DNA of 64,000 bases from QAND01 sp003150225. Lineage in GTDB: Bacteria > Bacillota > Clostridia > Christensenellales > QAND01. Each line of letters starts with the position of its first letter. The first letter of the stretch is position 1. The notes under the pieces were generated by a model. That model saw only the letters and a program-made list of their open reading frames with translations. It ran no database searches and was not told the origin of the DNA. The translations under genes were made by a program, and so were the position numbers. Positions 42,756 through 51,150 of this stretch are shown here, in pieces. The DNA is taken from the NCBI RefSeq assembly GCF_044357945.1, contig NZ_CP076563.1, positions 62,001 to 126,000 of the forward strand, in the 5' to 3' direction.

Positions 42756-43650
42756 CCGGATGGCGCTGGCCCAGGAGCTTTTGCCGCCCGGCCGGGAAAG
42801 CCACACCGCGGGGGTAGTGAAGATGGCGGCGGAGCTGGCCCAGCGATATGGTGTAGATGTGGATCGGGCCGAGACGGCGGCGCTGTTCCACGATATCTTT
42901 CGCTATTTAGGGGAGCGAGCGGAGGCTTTTCTACCGGAATCCGGCATAAAACCGGAGGATTATCCCAATGCTAATCTATTGCACGGCCCCTTGGCTGCGG
43001 CCTATCTCCAGCAGAAGCTGGGGATTACGGATCGGGAGGTATTGGATGCGGTTTGGTACCACACCACCGGCCGGCCTGGCATGGGACTGCTGGAGAAGAT
43101 CTTGTTTGTAGCGGACAAATGCGAGGAGGGACGGCGCTACCCGGGGGTGGAGACCCTGCGGGAGGCCGTCCGTCAAGACCTGGACCAATGCGTCCTGCTG
43201 ATTTTGCGCCAAAGCATGGCGCATCTTAAGGAGAAGGGGGAGGCGGCGGATCCTATGACGGAGGCTGCCATCCGCTATTTGGAAAAGAGGAGGAATGAAG
43301 GATTGACCAGTGAAAACATGGCCCAGTATGCCGCTCGAGTGCTGTATGACCGGAAGGGCGAGGATATAGACATCATCCATGTGGCCGATATGACCATCAT
43401 TGCCGACTATCTGGTGCTGGCTACCGGCAATACCACCGTACAGGTCAAGGCCCTTTGTGACGAGCTTATGGAAAAGATGGAGGAGGCCGGCGCCAAGCGC
43501 TTCCGGGTGGAGGGCTATGGTCCCGGGCGGTGGATTGTCTGCGATTACGGAGATGTGCTGGTGCATATCTTCCATCGGGAGGAGCGGGAATTCTATAACC
43601 TAGAGCGCCTCTGGAGCGATGGGGCCAATCTACGCCACTATGAGGGATAG
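42742..43650 (+). CDS. yqeK-rsfS: Fused YqeK HD hydrolase and RsfS ribosomal silencing factor
   Basis: A 302-residue open frame. Residues 1-187 are YqeK, an HD-domain Ap4A hydrolase (ESHTAGVVKMAAELA, ALFHDIFRYLGERA, ADKCEEGRRYPG). Residues ~188-302 are RsfS (MAQYAARVLYDRKGEDIDII, TIIADYLVLATGN, DYGDVLVHIFHRE), which binds L14 and blocks subunit joining. They are normally separate adjacent genes; here no stop divides them. An internal AGGAGG (43288-43293) nine bases before an in-frame TTG (43303) matches the usual RsfS start, so free RsfS may also be made. RsfS alone would be 115 residues. Confidence 0.88.
   Translation: MDHDSRMALAQELLPPGRESHTAGVVKMAAELAQRYGVDVDRAETAALFHDIFRYLGERAEAFLPESGIKPEDYPNANLLHGPLAAAYLQQKLGITDREVLDAVWYHTTGRPGMGLLEKILFVADKCEEGRRYPGVETLREAVRQDLDQCVLLILRQSMAHLKEKGEAADPMTEAAIRYLEKRRNEGLTSENMAQYAARVLYDRKGEDIDIIHVADMTIIADYLVLATGNTTVQVKALCDELMEKMEEAGAKRFRVEGYGPGRWIVCDYGDVLVHIFHREEREFYNLERLWSDGANLRHYEG
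43288..43305 (+). promoter_or_regulatory. Internal RBS and TTG start for RsfS
   Basis: AGGAGG (43288-43293), nine-base gap, TTG (43303-43305) in the frame of the yqeK-rsfS fusion. Translation from here would give a standard-length RsfS beginning MTSENMAQYA. Confidence 0.55.
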
Positions 43651-43720
43651 ATCGAGCTTGGACCATGGCGTGTGTGCACTTTTGAACATACGCTGAAAGC
43701 TTGCGGGCGCGGCACAAGCG

Positions 43721-43762
43721 GCCATGGGACTTCGTTTATGGGATGAAGTCCCATGGCTTTTT
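43721..43762 (+). terminator. Intrinsic terminator after yqeK-rsfS
   Basis: GCCATGGGACTTC and GAAGTCCCATGGC arms followed by TTTTT; 13-bp perfect stem. Confidence 0.9.
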
Positions 43763-43890
43763 AAAGGAGAAATCGATATAAAATGCTTGGGCCGTTGCAT
43801 GGGGGATTCGGCGTTCTCTTTGCTGCGCCGAGGTTTTTTGTATGCCATCTATGAATAGGCCGGATTTGCGTACGGCTATGGGGGAACCGC

Positions 43891-44598
43891 ATGAAATTTG
43901 TAATCGAACACCTATCAAAGAAATTTGAGAACAAAGAGGTTTTGAAGGATATAAATTTTACCTTTAAGCAGGGGAAGATCTATGGACTTCTTGGCAGAAA
44001 CGGCGCGGGAAAAACCACGCTGTTTAATTGTTTGAACCGCGATTTAAAAATGGATAGCGGCAGCTTTTATTTGAAGCAGGACGGCATCCGCCGAGAGGTC
44101 GCGGCAAAGGATATCGGCTATGTGCTGTCCACGCCCACCGTTCCGGAGTTTCTCACCGGAAGAGAATTTTTGAAGTTCTTTATGGAGATCAATGAGACGT
44201 CTATTGCACATCCAAAGCGGATTGACGAGTATTTTGACGAGATGAGCATTGAGCCAGAGGACAGGGATAAGCTCTTGAAGGATTATTCCCACGGCATGAA
44301 AAATAAGATGCAGATGCTCATCAACATCATCGCGCAGCCCAACATTTTGTTGTTGGACGAGCCGCTCACCTCCTTGGACGTAGTTGTAGCGGAGGAGATG
44401 AAGCAGCTGCTCCGCTCCATAAAGCAGGATCGCATTACCATTTTTTCCACCCATATTATGGATTTGGCGCTGGATCTTTGCGATGAGATCGTGCTGCTCA
44501 GCCACGGGGAGCTGGAGGTTGTGGAAAAGTCCGATCTGGACAGCAGGGAGTTTAAGGAGAAAATCATAGCGGCGCTCAGGGAGGAAGGAAATGAATAG
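43891..44598 (+). CDS. ABC transporter ATP-binding protein
   Basis: A 235-residue ATPase: Walker A GRNGAGKTTLFN near residue 36, signature YSHGMKNKMQ, Walker B ILLLDEPLTSLD and H-loop IFSTHIMD. It overlaps the permease gene by 8 bases. The DNA is visibly more A+T rich, with more TTT, AAA and ATT codons than its neighbours, suggesting transfer. The RBS is weak (GGGGGAA). Substrate unknown. Confidence 0.93.
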   Translation: MKFVIEHLSKKFENKEVLKDINFTFKQGKIYGLLGRNGAGKTTLFNCLNRDLKMDSGSFYLKQDGIRREVAAKDIGYVLSTPTVPEFLTGREFLKFFMEINETSIAHPKRIDEYFDEMSIEPEDRDKLLKDYSHGMKNKMQMLINIIAQPNILLLDEPLTSLDVVVAEEMKQLLRSIKQDRITIFSTHIMDLALDLCDEIVLLSHGELEVVEKSDLDSREFKEKIIAALREEGNE

Positions 44599-46159
44599 AA
44601 CCCTGAGACAATCCTTTTCTTTAAAAAATACGTACCGCGTCAATGCTATCCTTTATTCCCTCAAGCAAATCCCCTTGCTCAAAAGGATTCTGCCGGGGAC
44701 GCTATATCGGGTAAAAGGACTAAAGATTTTTGCCAGCGTCCTTGCCGCCATATGGGAAATCATCTCAATTTTTCTTGGAAAGTTTCTCTATTTTCTTGCC
44801 ATGGTACAGTTTTCCATGGTTTATAAGAATTTATCGGCAAGTCATGTTTTCTTGCATGCTTTTTTGTTTTTAACCATCATTGGCAGCTTTACCAATACCC
44901 ATCTGTTTAATCCCACCAAGGACAAATACTATGCCATGTTCCTTCTGAGAATGGATGCGCGGGAATATACGCTGATAAACTATCTCTACTCCCTCATCAA
45001 GGTTGTGGTGGGATTCCTTCCATTTACGGTTTTGTATGGACGGAATCAGGATATGCCGCTTTGGTTTTGCTTGCTCATCCCCTTTTGCATCGCGGGAATA
45101 AAGCTGTTTGTTTCTGCACTCTCCCTTAGGGATTACGAGAGGAGAGGCTTTGGTTATAACGAAAATAAGCTGTCAAAATATACCTGGTGCTGCGTCGCCT
45201 TGCTTCTGGCGGCCGCGTATGGTTTGCCGGCAGTTGGGTTTGTCCTTCCCAATCAAGTCTTGGTGACCGCATTCCTCGTCTGCATTCCTCTGGGGATCTT
45301 TGGAATCAGAAGGGTATGGAATTTCCAGGATTACCGCGCCATCAACCAGGAACTGCTGGCGGGGCTAACAACCCAGATGGACGCCGCTGCACAGGCCGTC
45401 AAGCGGGCCAACGAGAACAAGATATCCACCGATACCACCATTACAAGCGACCGCAAGGGCTTTGAATACTTAAATGAACTGTTTATCAAGCGCCATAAAA
45501 AGATTCTATGGAACGCTACGAAAAAGATCTCCTACGTTTGCTCTTTTCTGGCTGCGGGGGTTCTCTTGATCGTCTACCTAAAACCGGAGGTAAAGCCGGA
45601 AATCAATGAAATGATCCTGACCTGGCTTCCGTACTTCGTCTTTGTTATGTATTGCATCAACCGAGGCACGGGCTTTACACAGGCCCTCTTTATGAACTGT
45701 GACCACAGTCTGTTGACCTACTCGTTCTATAAGCAGCCGAGGTTTGTATTGAAGCTATTTCAGATACGCCTTCGGGAAATTATGAAGATCAACGCCGTTC
45801 CGGCGGGAGTTATTGGCGTTGGACTGGCGCTCATTCTCTTTGCCACCGGAGGGACGGATAACCCGCTGAACTATGCCGTGTTGGTGGTCTCCATCCTCTG
45901 CATGAGCCTGTTTTTTTCCATCCATTACCTGACAATCTACTACCTGCTGCAGCCCTATAACGCTGGGACGGAACTCAAAAGCGGAACGTATAGCCTTGTT
46001 TTGTCGGCCACCTATCTTGCCTGCTTTTTTATGATGCAGCTGCGTATGCCAACCCTGGTATTTGGAATGATGACGATTGTTTTCTGCGTGCTTTACAGCG
46101 TCGTTGCATGTGTTTTGGTCTACCGTTTTGCCCCTAAAACCTTTCGGATCCGGACCTGA
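44591..46159 (+). CDS. ABC transporter permease, ~12 helices
   Basis: A 522-residue multi-pass membrane protein beginning MNRTLRQSFSLKNTYRVNAI, with two six-helix halves around a hydrophilic loop (~255-300). It overlaps the ATPase gene and shares its lower GC. It resembles large clostridial permeases paired with a single ATPase. Direction and substrate cannot be inferred. Confidence 0.82.
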   Translation: MNRTLRQSFSLKNTYRVNAILYSLKQIPLLKRILPGTLYRVKGLKIFASVLAAIWEIISIFLGKFLYFLAMVQFSMVYKNLSASHVFLHAFLFLTIIGSFTNTHLFNPTKDKYYAMFLLRMDAREYTLINYLYSLIKVVVGFLPFTVLYGRNQDMPLWFCLLIPFCIAGIKLFVSALSLRDYERRGFGYNENKLSKYTWCCVALLLAAAYGLPAVGFVLPNQVLVTAFLVCIPLGIFGIRRVWNFQDYRAINQELLAGLTTQMDAAAQAVKRANENKISTDTTITSDRKGFEYLNELFIKRHKKILWNATKKISYVCSFLAAGVLLIVYLKPEVKPEINEMILTWLPYFVFVMYCINRGTGFTQALFMNCDHSLLTYSFYKQPRFVLKLFQIRLREIMKINAVPAGVIGVGLALILFATGGTDNPLNYAVLVVSILCMSLFFSIHYLTIYYLLQPYNAGTELKSGTYSLVLSATYLACFFMMQLRMPTLVFGMMTIVFCVLYSVVACVLVYRFAPKTFRIRT

Positions 46160-46225
46160 GAACACCGGATTTTCAAGAAAGAAGAGCGGCTCCTTGGGAG
46201 GATTCCGCTTTTACCAAAGATAGAT

Positions 46226-46256
46226 AAAAAAGGACCGCAGTTGCGGTCCTTTTTTC
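46226..46256. terminator. Bidirectional intrinsic terminator
   Basis: AAAAAAGGACCGCA and its complement TGCGGTCCTTTTTT between the convergent permease and the leftward gene. Confidence 0.9.
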
Positions 46257-46258
46257 TT

Positions 46259-47083
46259 TTATCGCTTTTTGCGCGGGTCGGTGGGAAACTGTCGAACCTG
46301 GCCCCGCTCCTGTCCGCTGGGCCGGTTTCTGGAGGATCCATTGTTTGTTCGGGGCGCTGCTGCTGGTCTCCGGGCGGACGATCCGCCGGCAGCGCCGGCT
46401 GGAGGACGAGGGGGTGCAGGGCGGCGGGAGGATTGTCCCTGGGGCCGAGGCTGTCTTACCGCGTCTGCCTTTGTGCGCACCGGTCCCCGCTGTCCAGGCC
46501 GTGGAGCGCTGGAATCGGTAAGCCGTCCCGCGCCCGTGCGAATGCGGATCCGGGCATCGTTTTGACGGCGATCATTGTTCCAATACACCTTCTCTCGCTT
46601 GTCCAAAGGAGAGGGACGCTGATCGTAATAGTCGATGAGATCCAGATCCGACCGGTGCGGGGAGGGCTTTCGAAGCGGCTTTGCCCTGAGGACGCTCTGT
46701 TGCCGCCGCTTCCGGCGGATGCTGGGCGTTAGAAGCACTTTAATCAAAAGCGAACCGGATAAAAGCAGACCTACGACGCCCAAGCCGATCATCAGCGGCC
46801 GTTTGCCCATGGGATCCGGCTCCACGGGCTCCTCTGTGCCGTCGTCCAAAGGCGGCGGCGTGACCGAAGGGGTAGCGTTGGGGTCGGGGGTGGCGCTCGG
46901 GTCGGGCGTAGCGCTGGCTTCAGGAGTAGCGCTGGGATCGGGTTCGGCATAAACGGGGATAGGGCCAAAGCGCAGAGAGCTTGTCCCATCGGGCTGCCCT
47001 GGGGATGGACGTATCATAACGCAAAGGATCAGGCAGCAAAGAAACAATGCTGTCCGGGTTATCTTATGACTATGCTGGTTCAT
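46259..47083 (-). CDS. Secreted-then-anchored protein with TP linker and basic proline-rich tail
   Basis: A 274-residue protein, family unknown. A signal-like helix (~8-28), a short exported segment with a repeated ATPDPSATPDPNATP linker, a second helix (~95-117) and then a long tail (~120-274) rich in Arg, Pro, Gln and Ala. The tail is probably cytoplasmic and could bind nucleic acid or acidic partners. ATG 47083 follows GGAAGGAG and overlaps the dacF stop, so it is co-transcribed with the carboxypeptidase. Confidence 0.75.
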   Translation of the reverse strand: MNQHSHKITRTALFLCCLILCVMIRPSPGQPDGTSSLRFGPIPVYAEPDPSATPEASATPDPSATPDPNATPSVTPPPLDDGTEEPVEPDPMGKRPLMIGLGVVGLLLSGSLLIKVLLTPSIRRKRRQQSVLRAKPLRKPSPHRSDLDLIDYYDQRPSPLDKREKVYWNNDRRQNDARIRIRTGAGRLTDSSAPRPGQRGPVRTKADAVRQPRPQGQSSRRPAPPRPPAGAAGGSSARRPAAAPRTNNGSSRNRPSGQERGQVRQFPTDPRKKR

Positions 47084-48462
47084 GGAGCGATTCTCCTTCC
47101 CGCTGAAGCCGTTCTGCGCCGCCGTCTTCCATGGTGTAGATATGCCCACAGCAGGAGCAGCACTCCGAAAATGGCGCCCGCGGTATAGATGATGAGATGA
47201 TAGGCGTTGGCATGGGACTGGGTGGATAGGACGTCACAGCTGAGAAGCAAGGCTCCGTCAAAGAACACTTCTGCCCGCCCAATGACCTGATCCACTTGGA
47301 TGGGGGCACGAAGTCCCTCCATGGGGAGCAGGTTTATGGTGACTCCTTCCCGAGCTAGGAAACGATCCCGGTCACTGTTGGTCATCAGAAGCCGGGAAGG
47401 AACTTCCTCGCCGATACGCAGCCTGGCGGGGAGCTCCCGGCCCAGGATTCCCGTGTTTTCCGCCTCTAGAGTAAGGGGGATGTCGGCAAGGGTATCCCTT
47501 ATCTCCACTAAGCTGGTGTGTTCAAACCCGTAACGCAAAAGGGCGGCGGCGCTTTGGTTCCGAAGGCCGATGGTTTTGGCGCCCAATACCACGGCGATCA
47601 GGGTTCGCTCCTCCTGGGTTGCGGCGGCGACCAAGCAATAGCCCGCTTCGTCGATAAACCCTGTCTTGATTCCCTGGGTTCCCTCCACATAATAGGGGTT
47701 TGCGCTTGGAGCGTCCTGAGAGTTGCTTTCCACGGTGGTTTCATGGAGCAGGGGATTGGAGTTGACGACCGTTCTCCCCTGGGGATATTTGCTGTTGGCG
47801 GGCAGGGTGTATTCACGGGTGGATACCACCTCCAGCAGAGTGGGGTTTTTGAGTACCTCCTGGGCCAGAATGGCCAAGTCCTCTGCAGTGGAATAATGTC
47901 CAACGCCATAAAGTCCGTGGGGATTTTCAAACTGGGTATGGGACATGCCCAGCTCCTTGGCCCGCTGGTTCATTTGTTCCACAAAAGCCGGAATGGAGCC
48001 GGAAACCGCCACGGCGATCACCTGAGCGGCGTCGTTTCCCGAGGGAAGCATCAGGCCGTAAAGCAGATCCTTATAGCTGAGGGTCTGCCCCTTGACCAAG
48101 CCGGCCAGAGAGGAGGCGGGATCGCTGACGTAGACCTCGTCTCCACAGGTGACCATGGCGGAAAGATCGGAGACCTGTTCCACCAGCACAAGGGCTGTCA
48201 TCATTTTGGTGGTACTTGCGATGGAGACTTCTTCCTGGGCATTCTCTGAGAAAATGGCGTCCCCGGTCTCCACATCCAGCAATAGATAGGAGCGGGCCTG
48301 GACCAAAGAAAGGGTTTGGGCGGGGTCGTCCGGGTTGCCCGCAAAGGCTTGCGGATCGGACAGCAGGGCCCCCTCCGCTGCGATGGCGTTTGTGGGGAAA
48401 ACCAGATATAGGGCCGTCAGCAAAAACAGCGCGGCTTTTTGCAAAAAACGGTTGGAACTCAT
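47080..48462 (-). CDS. dacF: D-alanyl-D-alanine carboxypeptidase (penicillin-binding protein, DacF type)
   Basis: A 460-residue S11 peptidase. Signal peptide ends near NAIAAEG; active-site SxxK is in SIASTTKMMTALV, SGN in MLPSGNDAAQ, and KTG in GIKTGFIDEAG. A C-terminal domain and membrane helix (~425-445) anchor it. It trims the terminal D-Ala of wall peptides. The ATG at 48462 gives a normal signal peptide but has no RBS; TATACT lies seven bases before it, so the mRNA might be leaderless. ATG 48501 is the alternative. Confidence 0.93.
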   Translation of the reverse strand: MSSNRFLQKAALFLLTALYLVFPTNAIAAEGALLSDPQAFAGNPDDPAQTLSLVQARSYLLLDVETGDAIFSENAQEEVSIASTTKMMTALVLVEQVSDLSAMVTCGDEVYVSDPASSLAGLVKGQTLSYKDLLYGLMLPSGNDAAQVIAVAVSGSIPAFVEQMNQRAKELGMSHTQFENPHGLYGVGHYSTAEDLAILAQEVLKNPTLLEVVSTREYTLPANSKYPQGRTVVNSNPLLHETTVESNSQDAPSANPYYVEGTQGIKTGFIDEAGYCLVAAATQEERTLIAVVLGAKTIGLRNQSAAALLRYGFEHTSLVEIRDTLADIPLTLEAENTGILGRELPARLRIGEEVPSRLLMTNSDRDRFLAREGVTINLLPMEGLRAPIQVDQVIGRAEVFFDGALLLSCDVLSTQSHANAYHLIIYTAGAIFGVLLLLWAYLHHGRRRRRTASAGRRIAP

Positions 48463-48562
48463 GTTTAATAGTATAGCATAATCGGTCTGGGATATGTACA
48501 TATGGACAGGTTTAAATGTATAATACTTAGAGACAATTCCGGCGAAAAAGGGGGAAACCGGT

Positions 48563-48904
48563 ATGAAACGGCATCAGAGATATGCCCTTGCGGTTTTGGC
48601 GGTGGTGCTGCTTTCCCTGTGCGGCCGGTATTTTCTTTCCCATCTGTTCCATACCCCGCCTTTGGCAGCGGAGGCTGCGGCGCGTTCCCAACCGTCGGCC
48701 ATACCCGATTCCGAGCCCACCCAGTACACCATACTGGTTACGGTGATGGGGAAGGTGGAGAATCCCGGTGTGGTGTTGATGCCCATGGGCTCCACGGTGA
48801 TGGACGCCATCCTGCGGGCGGGCGGTCCCCTTGCGGACGGCGATCTTTCGGATCTGGATTTGGAACGGAAGCTCTATGAGGATCAGGGGATATTTGTTCC
48901 CTGA
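48563..48904 (+). CDS. Membrane-anchored SLBB-domain protein
   Basis: A 113-residue protein with an N-terminal helix (~7-26) and one SLBB domain (~54-113, VTVMGKVENPGVVLMPMGST). The pattern matches the N-terminal part of ComEA, but the DNA-binding helix-hairpin-helix that should follow is absent. It diverges from dacF; TATAAT at 48519-48524 may be its -10. It may bind wall glycans or be a remnant of a competence protein. Confidence 0.78.
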   Translation: MKRHQRYALAVLAVVLLSLCGRYFLSHLFHTPPLAAEAAARSQPSAIPDSEPTQYTILVTVMGKVENPGVVLMPMGSTVMDAILRAGGPLADGDLSDLDLERKLYEDQGIFVP

Positions 48905-48943
48905 TTTCCATATCTGAACGGTAAAAAATCAGGAGCCATCGGT

Positions 48944-48972
48944 TTGGATTCAGTCCCTGGCTATGGTATACT
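48944..48972 (+). promoter_or_regulatory. Promoter of the two-component operon
   Basis: TTGGAT (48944-48949), 17-bp spacer ending ATGG, TATACT (48967-48972); extended -10. Confidence 0.6.
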
Positions 48973-49013
48973 GAACGAGATAATATGACCGACGGGAAAC
49001 GGAGGATGTGTAA

Positions 49014-49718
49014 GTGGCTATCCGTATATTGATCGTGGACGACGAACCGTTGATCCTAAAAGGACTGCGTTTTTCCCTGGAACAGGACGGATACCTGGTT
49101 CAAGAGGCCTTGGACGGGGAGACCGCCCTAGCTCTTGCCCAGAGCAACCAGTACGATATCATTCTTTTGGACGTGATGCTGCCCAAGATGAGCGGTATGG
49201 ACGTGCTCCGCGGAATCCGGGAGCGCAGCCAGGTGCCGGTGATCATGCTCACCGCCAAGGGAGACGACATGGACAAGATCCTTGGCCTGGAATACGGTGC
49301 GGACGACTATATGGTCAAGCCCTTTAATATTCTGGAGGTAAAGGCCCGCATCCGCTCGGTGCTTCGCCGCATGGGTCAGCAGAGCGCCGGTAGCAGCTCC
49401 AAAATCGCCATTCGGGATCTGGAGATCGACCTGTTTTCCCGCAGCGTGGTTCGGGGCGGGGTGGAAATCGCCCTAACGAGCAAGGAGTTCGACCTGCTCC
49501 ATGTTTTGATGGAGAACCCTGGCCGGGTTTTTGACCGCAAGGCCCTGATGGAGATGCTGAACGCCAAGGATCGGTCGGAGGACTCCATCGCCCGCCATGA
49601 TCTCCGCACGGTAGATGTCTATGTGCGCCGCCTGAGGGAGAAGGTGGAGAAGAATCCCGCCAATCCCGAGTACATCATGACTCGGTGGGGGGTTGGCTAC
49701 TACTTTGCGAATAAGTAG
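49014..49718 (+). CDS. OmpR/PhoB-family response regulator
   Basis: A 234-residue regulator: receiver domain with DDE near residues 9-11, phospho-aspartate in ILLDVMLPKMSG and lysine in MVKPF; C-terminal winged helix (~135-232, LTSKEFDLLHVLMENPG, TVDVYVRRLREKVE). The GTG start lies eight bases from GGAGG. It overlaps the histidine kinase gene. With the kinase and two GerMN lipoproteins it forms one operon. Confidence 0.95.
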   Translation: MAIRILIVDDEPLILKGLRFSLEQDGYLVQEALDGETALALAQSNQYDIILLDVMLPKMSGMDVLRGIRERSQVPVIMLTAKGDDMDKILGLEYGADDYMVKPFNILEVKARIRSVLRRMGQQSAGSSSKIAIRDLEIDLFSRSVVRGGVEIALTSKEFDLLHVLMENPGRVFDRKALMEMLNAKDRSEDSIARHDLRTVDVYVRRLREKVEKNPANPEYIMTRWGVGYYFANK

Positions 49719-51150
49719 GCTGTTTTCTACAATTCGGGCTCGGATCACCGGCCTTTTTACCATCCTATTTCTTGCTTGCATGCTGCTGGTGTATGTGATC
49801 ATCAGCTCCATGGTGGGACAGTTTTTGGTGGACCAGCGCATCGTGGCGCAAAGCCAACAGGTGGAGAGCTTTGCCGCTACCATGGGCCGTACGGTCTTTG
49901 ACCGGGATGCCGGCGCCATGTATGATGCCGCGGTTTCCCAGGGGAAGAAGATGTCCGGCCGGGTGTTGATCCTGGATACCGCCGGTACGGTGCTGGCCGA
50001 TGGGTTTTCCGAGCTCAACGGCCGGGTGCTGCAATACCAGGAGGTTCAGCAGGTGGTTTCGGGACAGGCTACCGCCTCCTATGGGTTTCATCGCATCTCT
50101 CCTAAGGAGGAGTCCTTCTTTGCGGCCAGTACCTGGGCCGTCTATTACACCGCCCAGGTGGTGAACGAATCCACCCCCGTGGGTGTGGTTCTGGTGAGCG
50201 TTTCCATCCAAGACGTCAGGGATTCCCTCATGACCTCCATGCTGAAAATCGGCCTTGCAGGGGTGGCGGTGGTAACGCTGCTGATCCTTTGCTGCGTCAT
50301 GATCTCCCGGTGGATCAGCCGTCCCATCGTATCCATGACGGATATTCTGGAAAAGATGAGCCGAGGCCGTTTTGATCTTCGTGTGCAGGTCCCCTCCAGC
50401 AGGGAGATTGCCAATATGGCCACCACCATCAATATGATGAGCCAGAAGCTGGAGGACCTGGATAAGACCCGCAGCGATTTTGTGGCCAACGCATCCCATG
50501 AGTTAAAGACGCCCCTTAGCTCCATCAAGATCCTGGCGGAATCCCTTTTGTACCAGGATCACGTGCCCGAGGAAACCTACAAGGAGTTCCTGGGGGATAT
50601 CAACCAACAGATTGACAGGATGGTGGCGCTGCTCAACGATTTGCTTGTGATTTCTCAGACCGAGCAACCCGAATATCAGCTGAATCGGACCAGCGTGGAT
50701 CTGGATGGGCTCATTGGCCGCGTGATTACGGTGCTGACCCCTTTTGCCGAGGAGAGCGACATCCAGCTTACAGGGGAGAAAAGCGGTGTTACGGCCTATT
50801 GTGACGCGAACCTGATGCAGACCGCCGTGGAAAACCTGGTAAACAACGGCATCAAATATACCCCGCAGGGCGGTTTGGTAACGGTATCCGCTCGAGCTGG
50901 ATCCGATGGGGTGGAGATCGTGGTTCGGGATACCGGCATCGGCATTCCTGAGAAGGATCAGATCCACATTTTTGATCGGTTCTACCGGGTGGATAAGGCC
51001 CGGGCCCGTCAGACGGGCGGCACTGGGTTGGGGCTCTCCATCGTGGATACCATCGTAAAGCTCCATGAGGGCAAGGTGACGGTGGAAAGTCAGGAGGGTA
51101 AGGGTTCCACCTTTATCATCTGGATTCCTGGAAGGAGGGAAGGGCTATGA
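49705..51150 (+). CDS. Sensor histidine kinase
   Basis: About 481 residues: helix (~8-30), extracytoplasmic sensor (~31-180), second helix (~181-200), HAMP domain, HisKA with ASHELKTPLSSIK, and an ATPase domain with VENLVNNGIKYTP, DTGIGIPEKD and GTGLGLSIV. The start is unclear: TTG 49705 is used because it gives a basic N-terminus, and TTG 49693 is an alternative. Both lie inside the regulator gene, so expression is coupled. Architecture matches WalK/PhoR/MtrB-type envelope sensors. Overlaps the next gene by ATGA. Confidence 0.92.
   Translation: MRISRLFSTIRARITGLFTILFLACMLLVYVIISSMVGQFLVDQRIVAQSQQVESFAATMGRTVFDRDAGAMYDAAVSQGKKMSGRVLILDTAGTVLADGFSELNGRVLQYQEVQQVVSGQATASYGFHRISPKEESFFAASTWAVYYTAQVVNESTPVGVVLVSVSIQDVRDSLMTSMLKIGLAGVAVVTLLILCCVMISRWISRPIVSMTDILEKMSRGRFDLRVQVPSSREIANMATTINMMSQKLEDLDKTRSDFVANASHELKTPLSSIKILAESLLYQDHVPEETYKEFLGDINQQIDRMVALLNDLLVISQTEQPEYQLNRTSVDLDGLIGRVITVLTPFAEESDIQLTGEKSGVTAYCDANLMQTAVENLVNNGIKYTPQGGLVTVSARAGSDGVEIVVRDTGIGIPEKDQIHIFDRFYRVDKARARQTGGTGLGLSIVDTIVKLHEGKVTVESQEGKGSTFIIWIPGRREGL

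Noticed and set aside
43764..43853. A 23-codon leader peptide before the ABC pair
   Set aside because: AAAGGAG is present but 11-13 bases from the ATG, and the peptide has no attenuation features.
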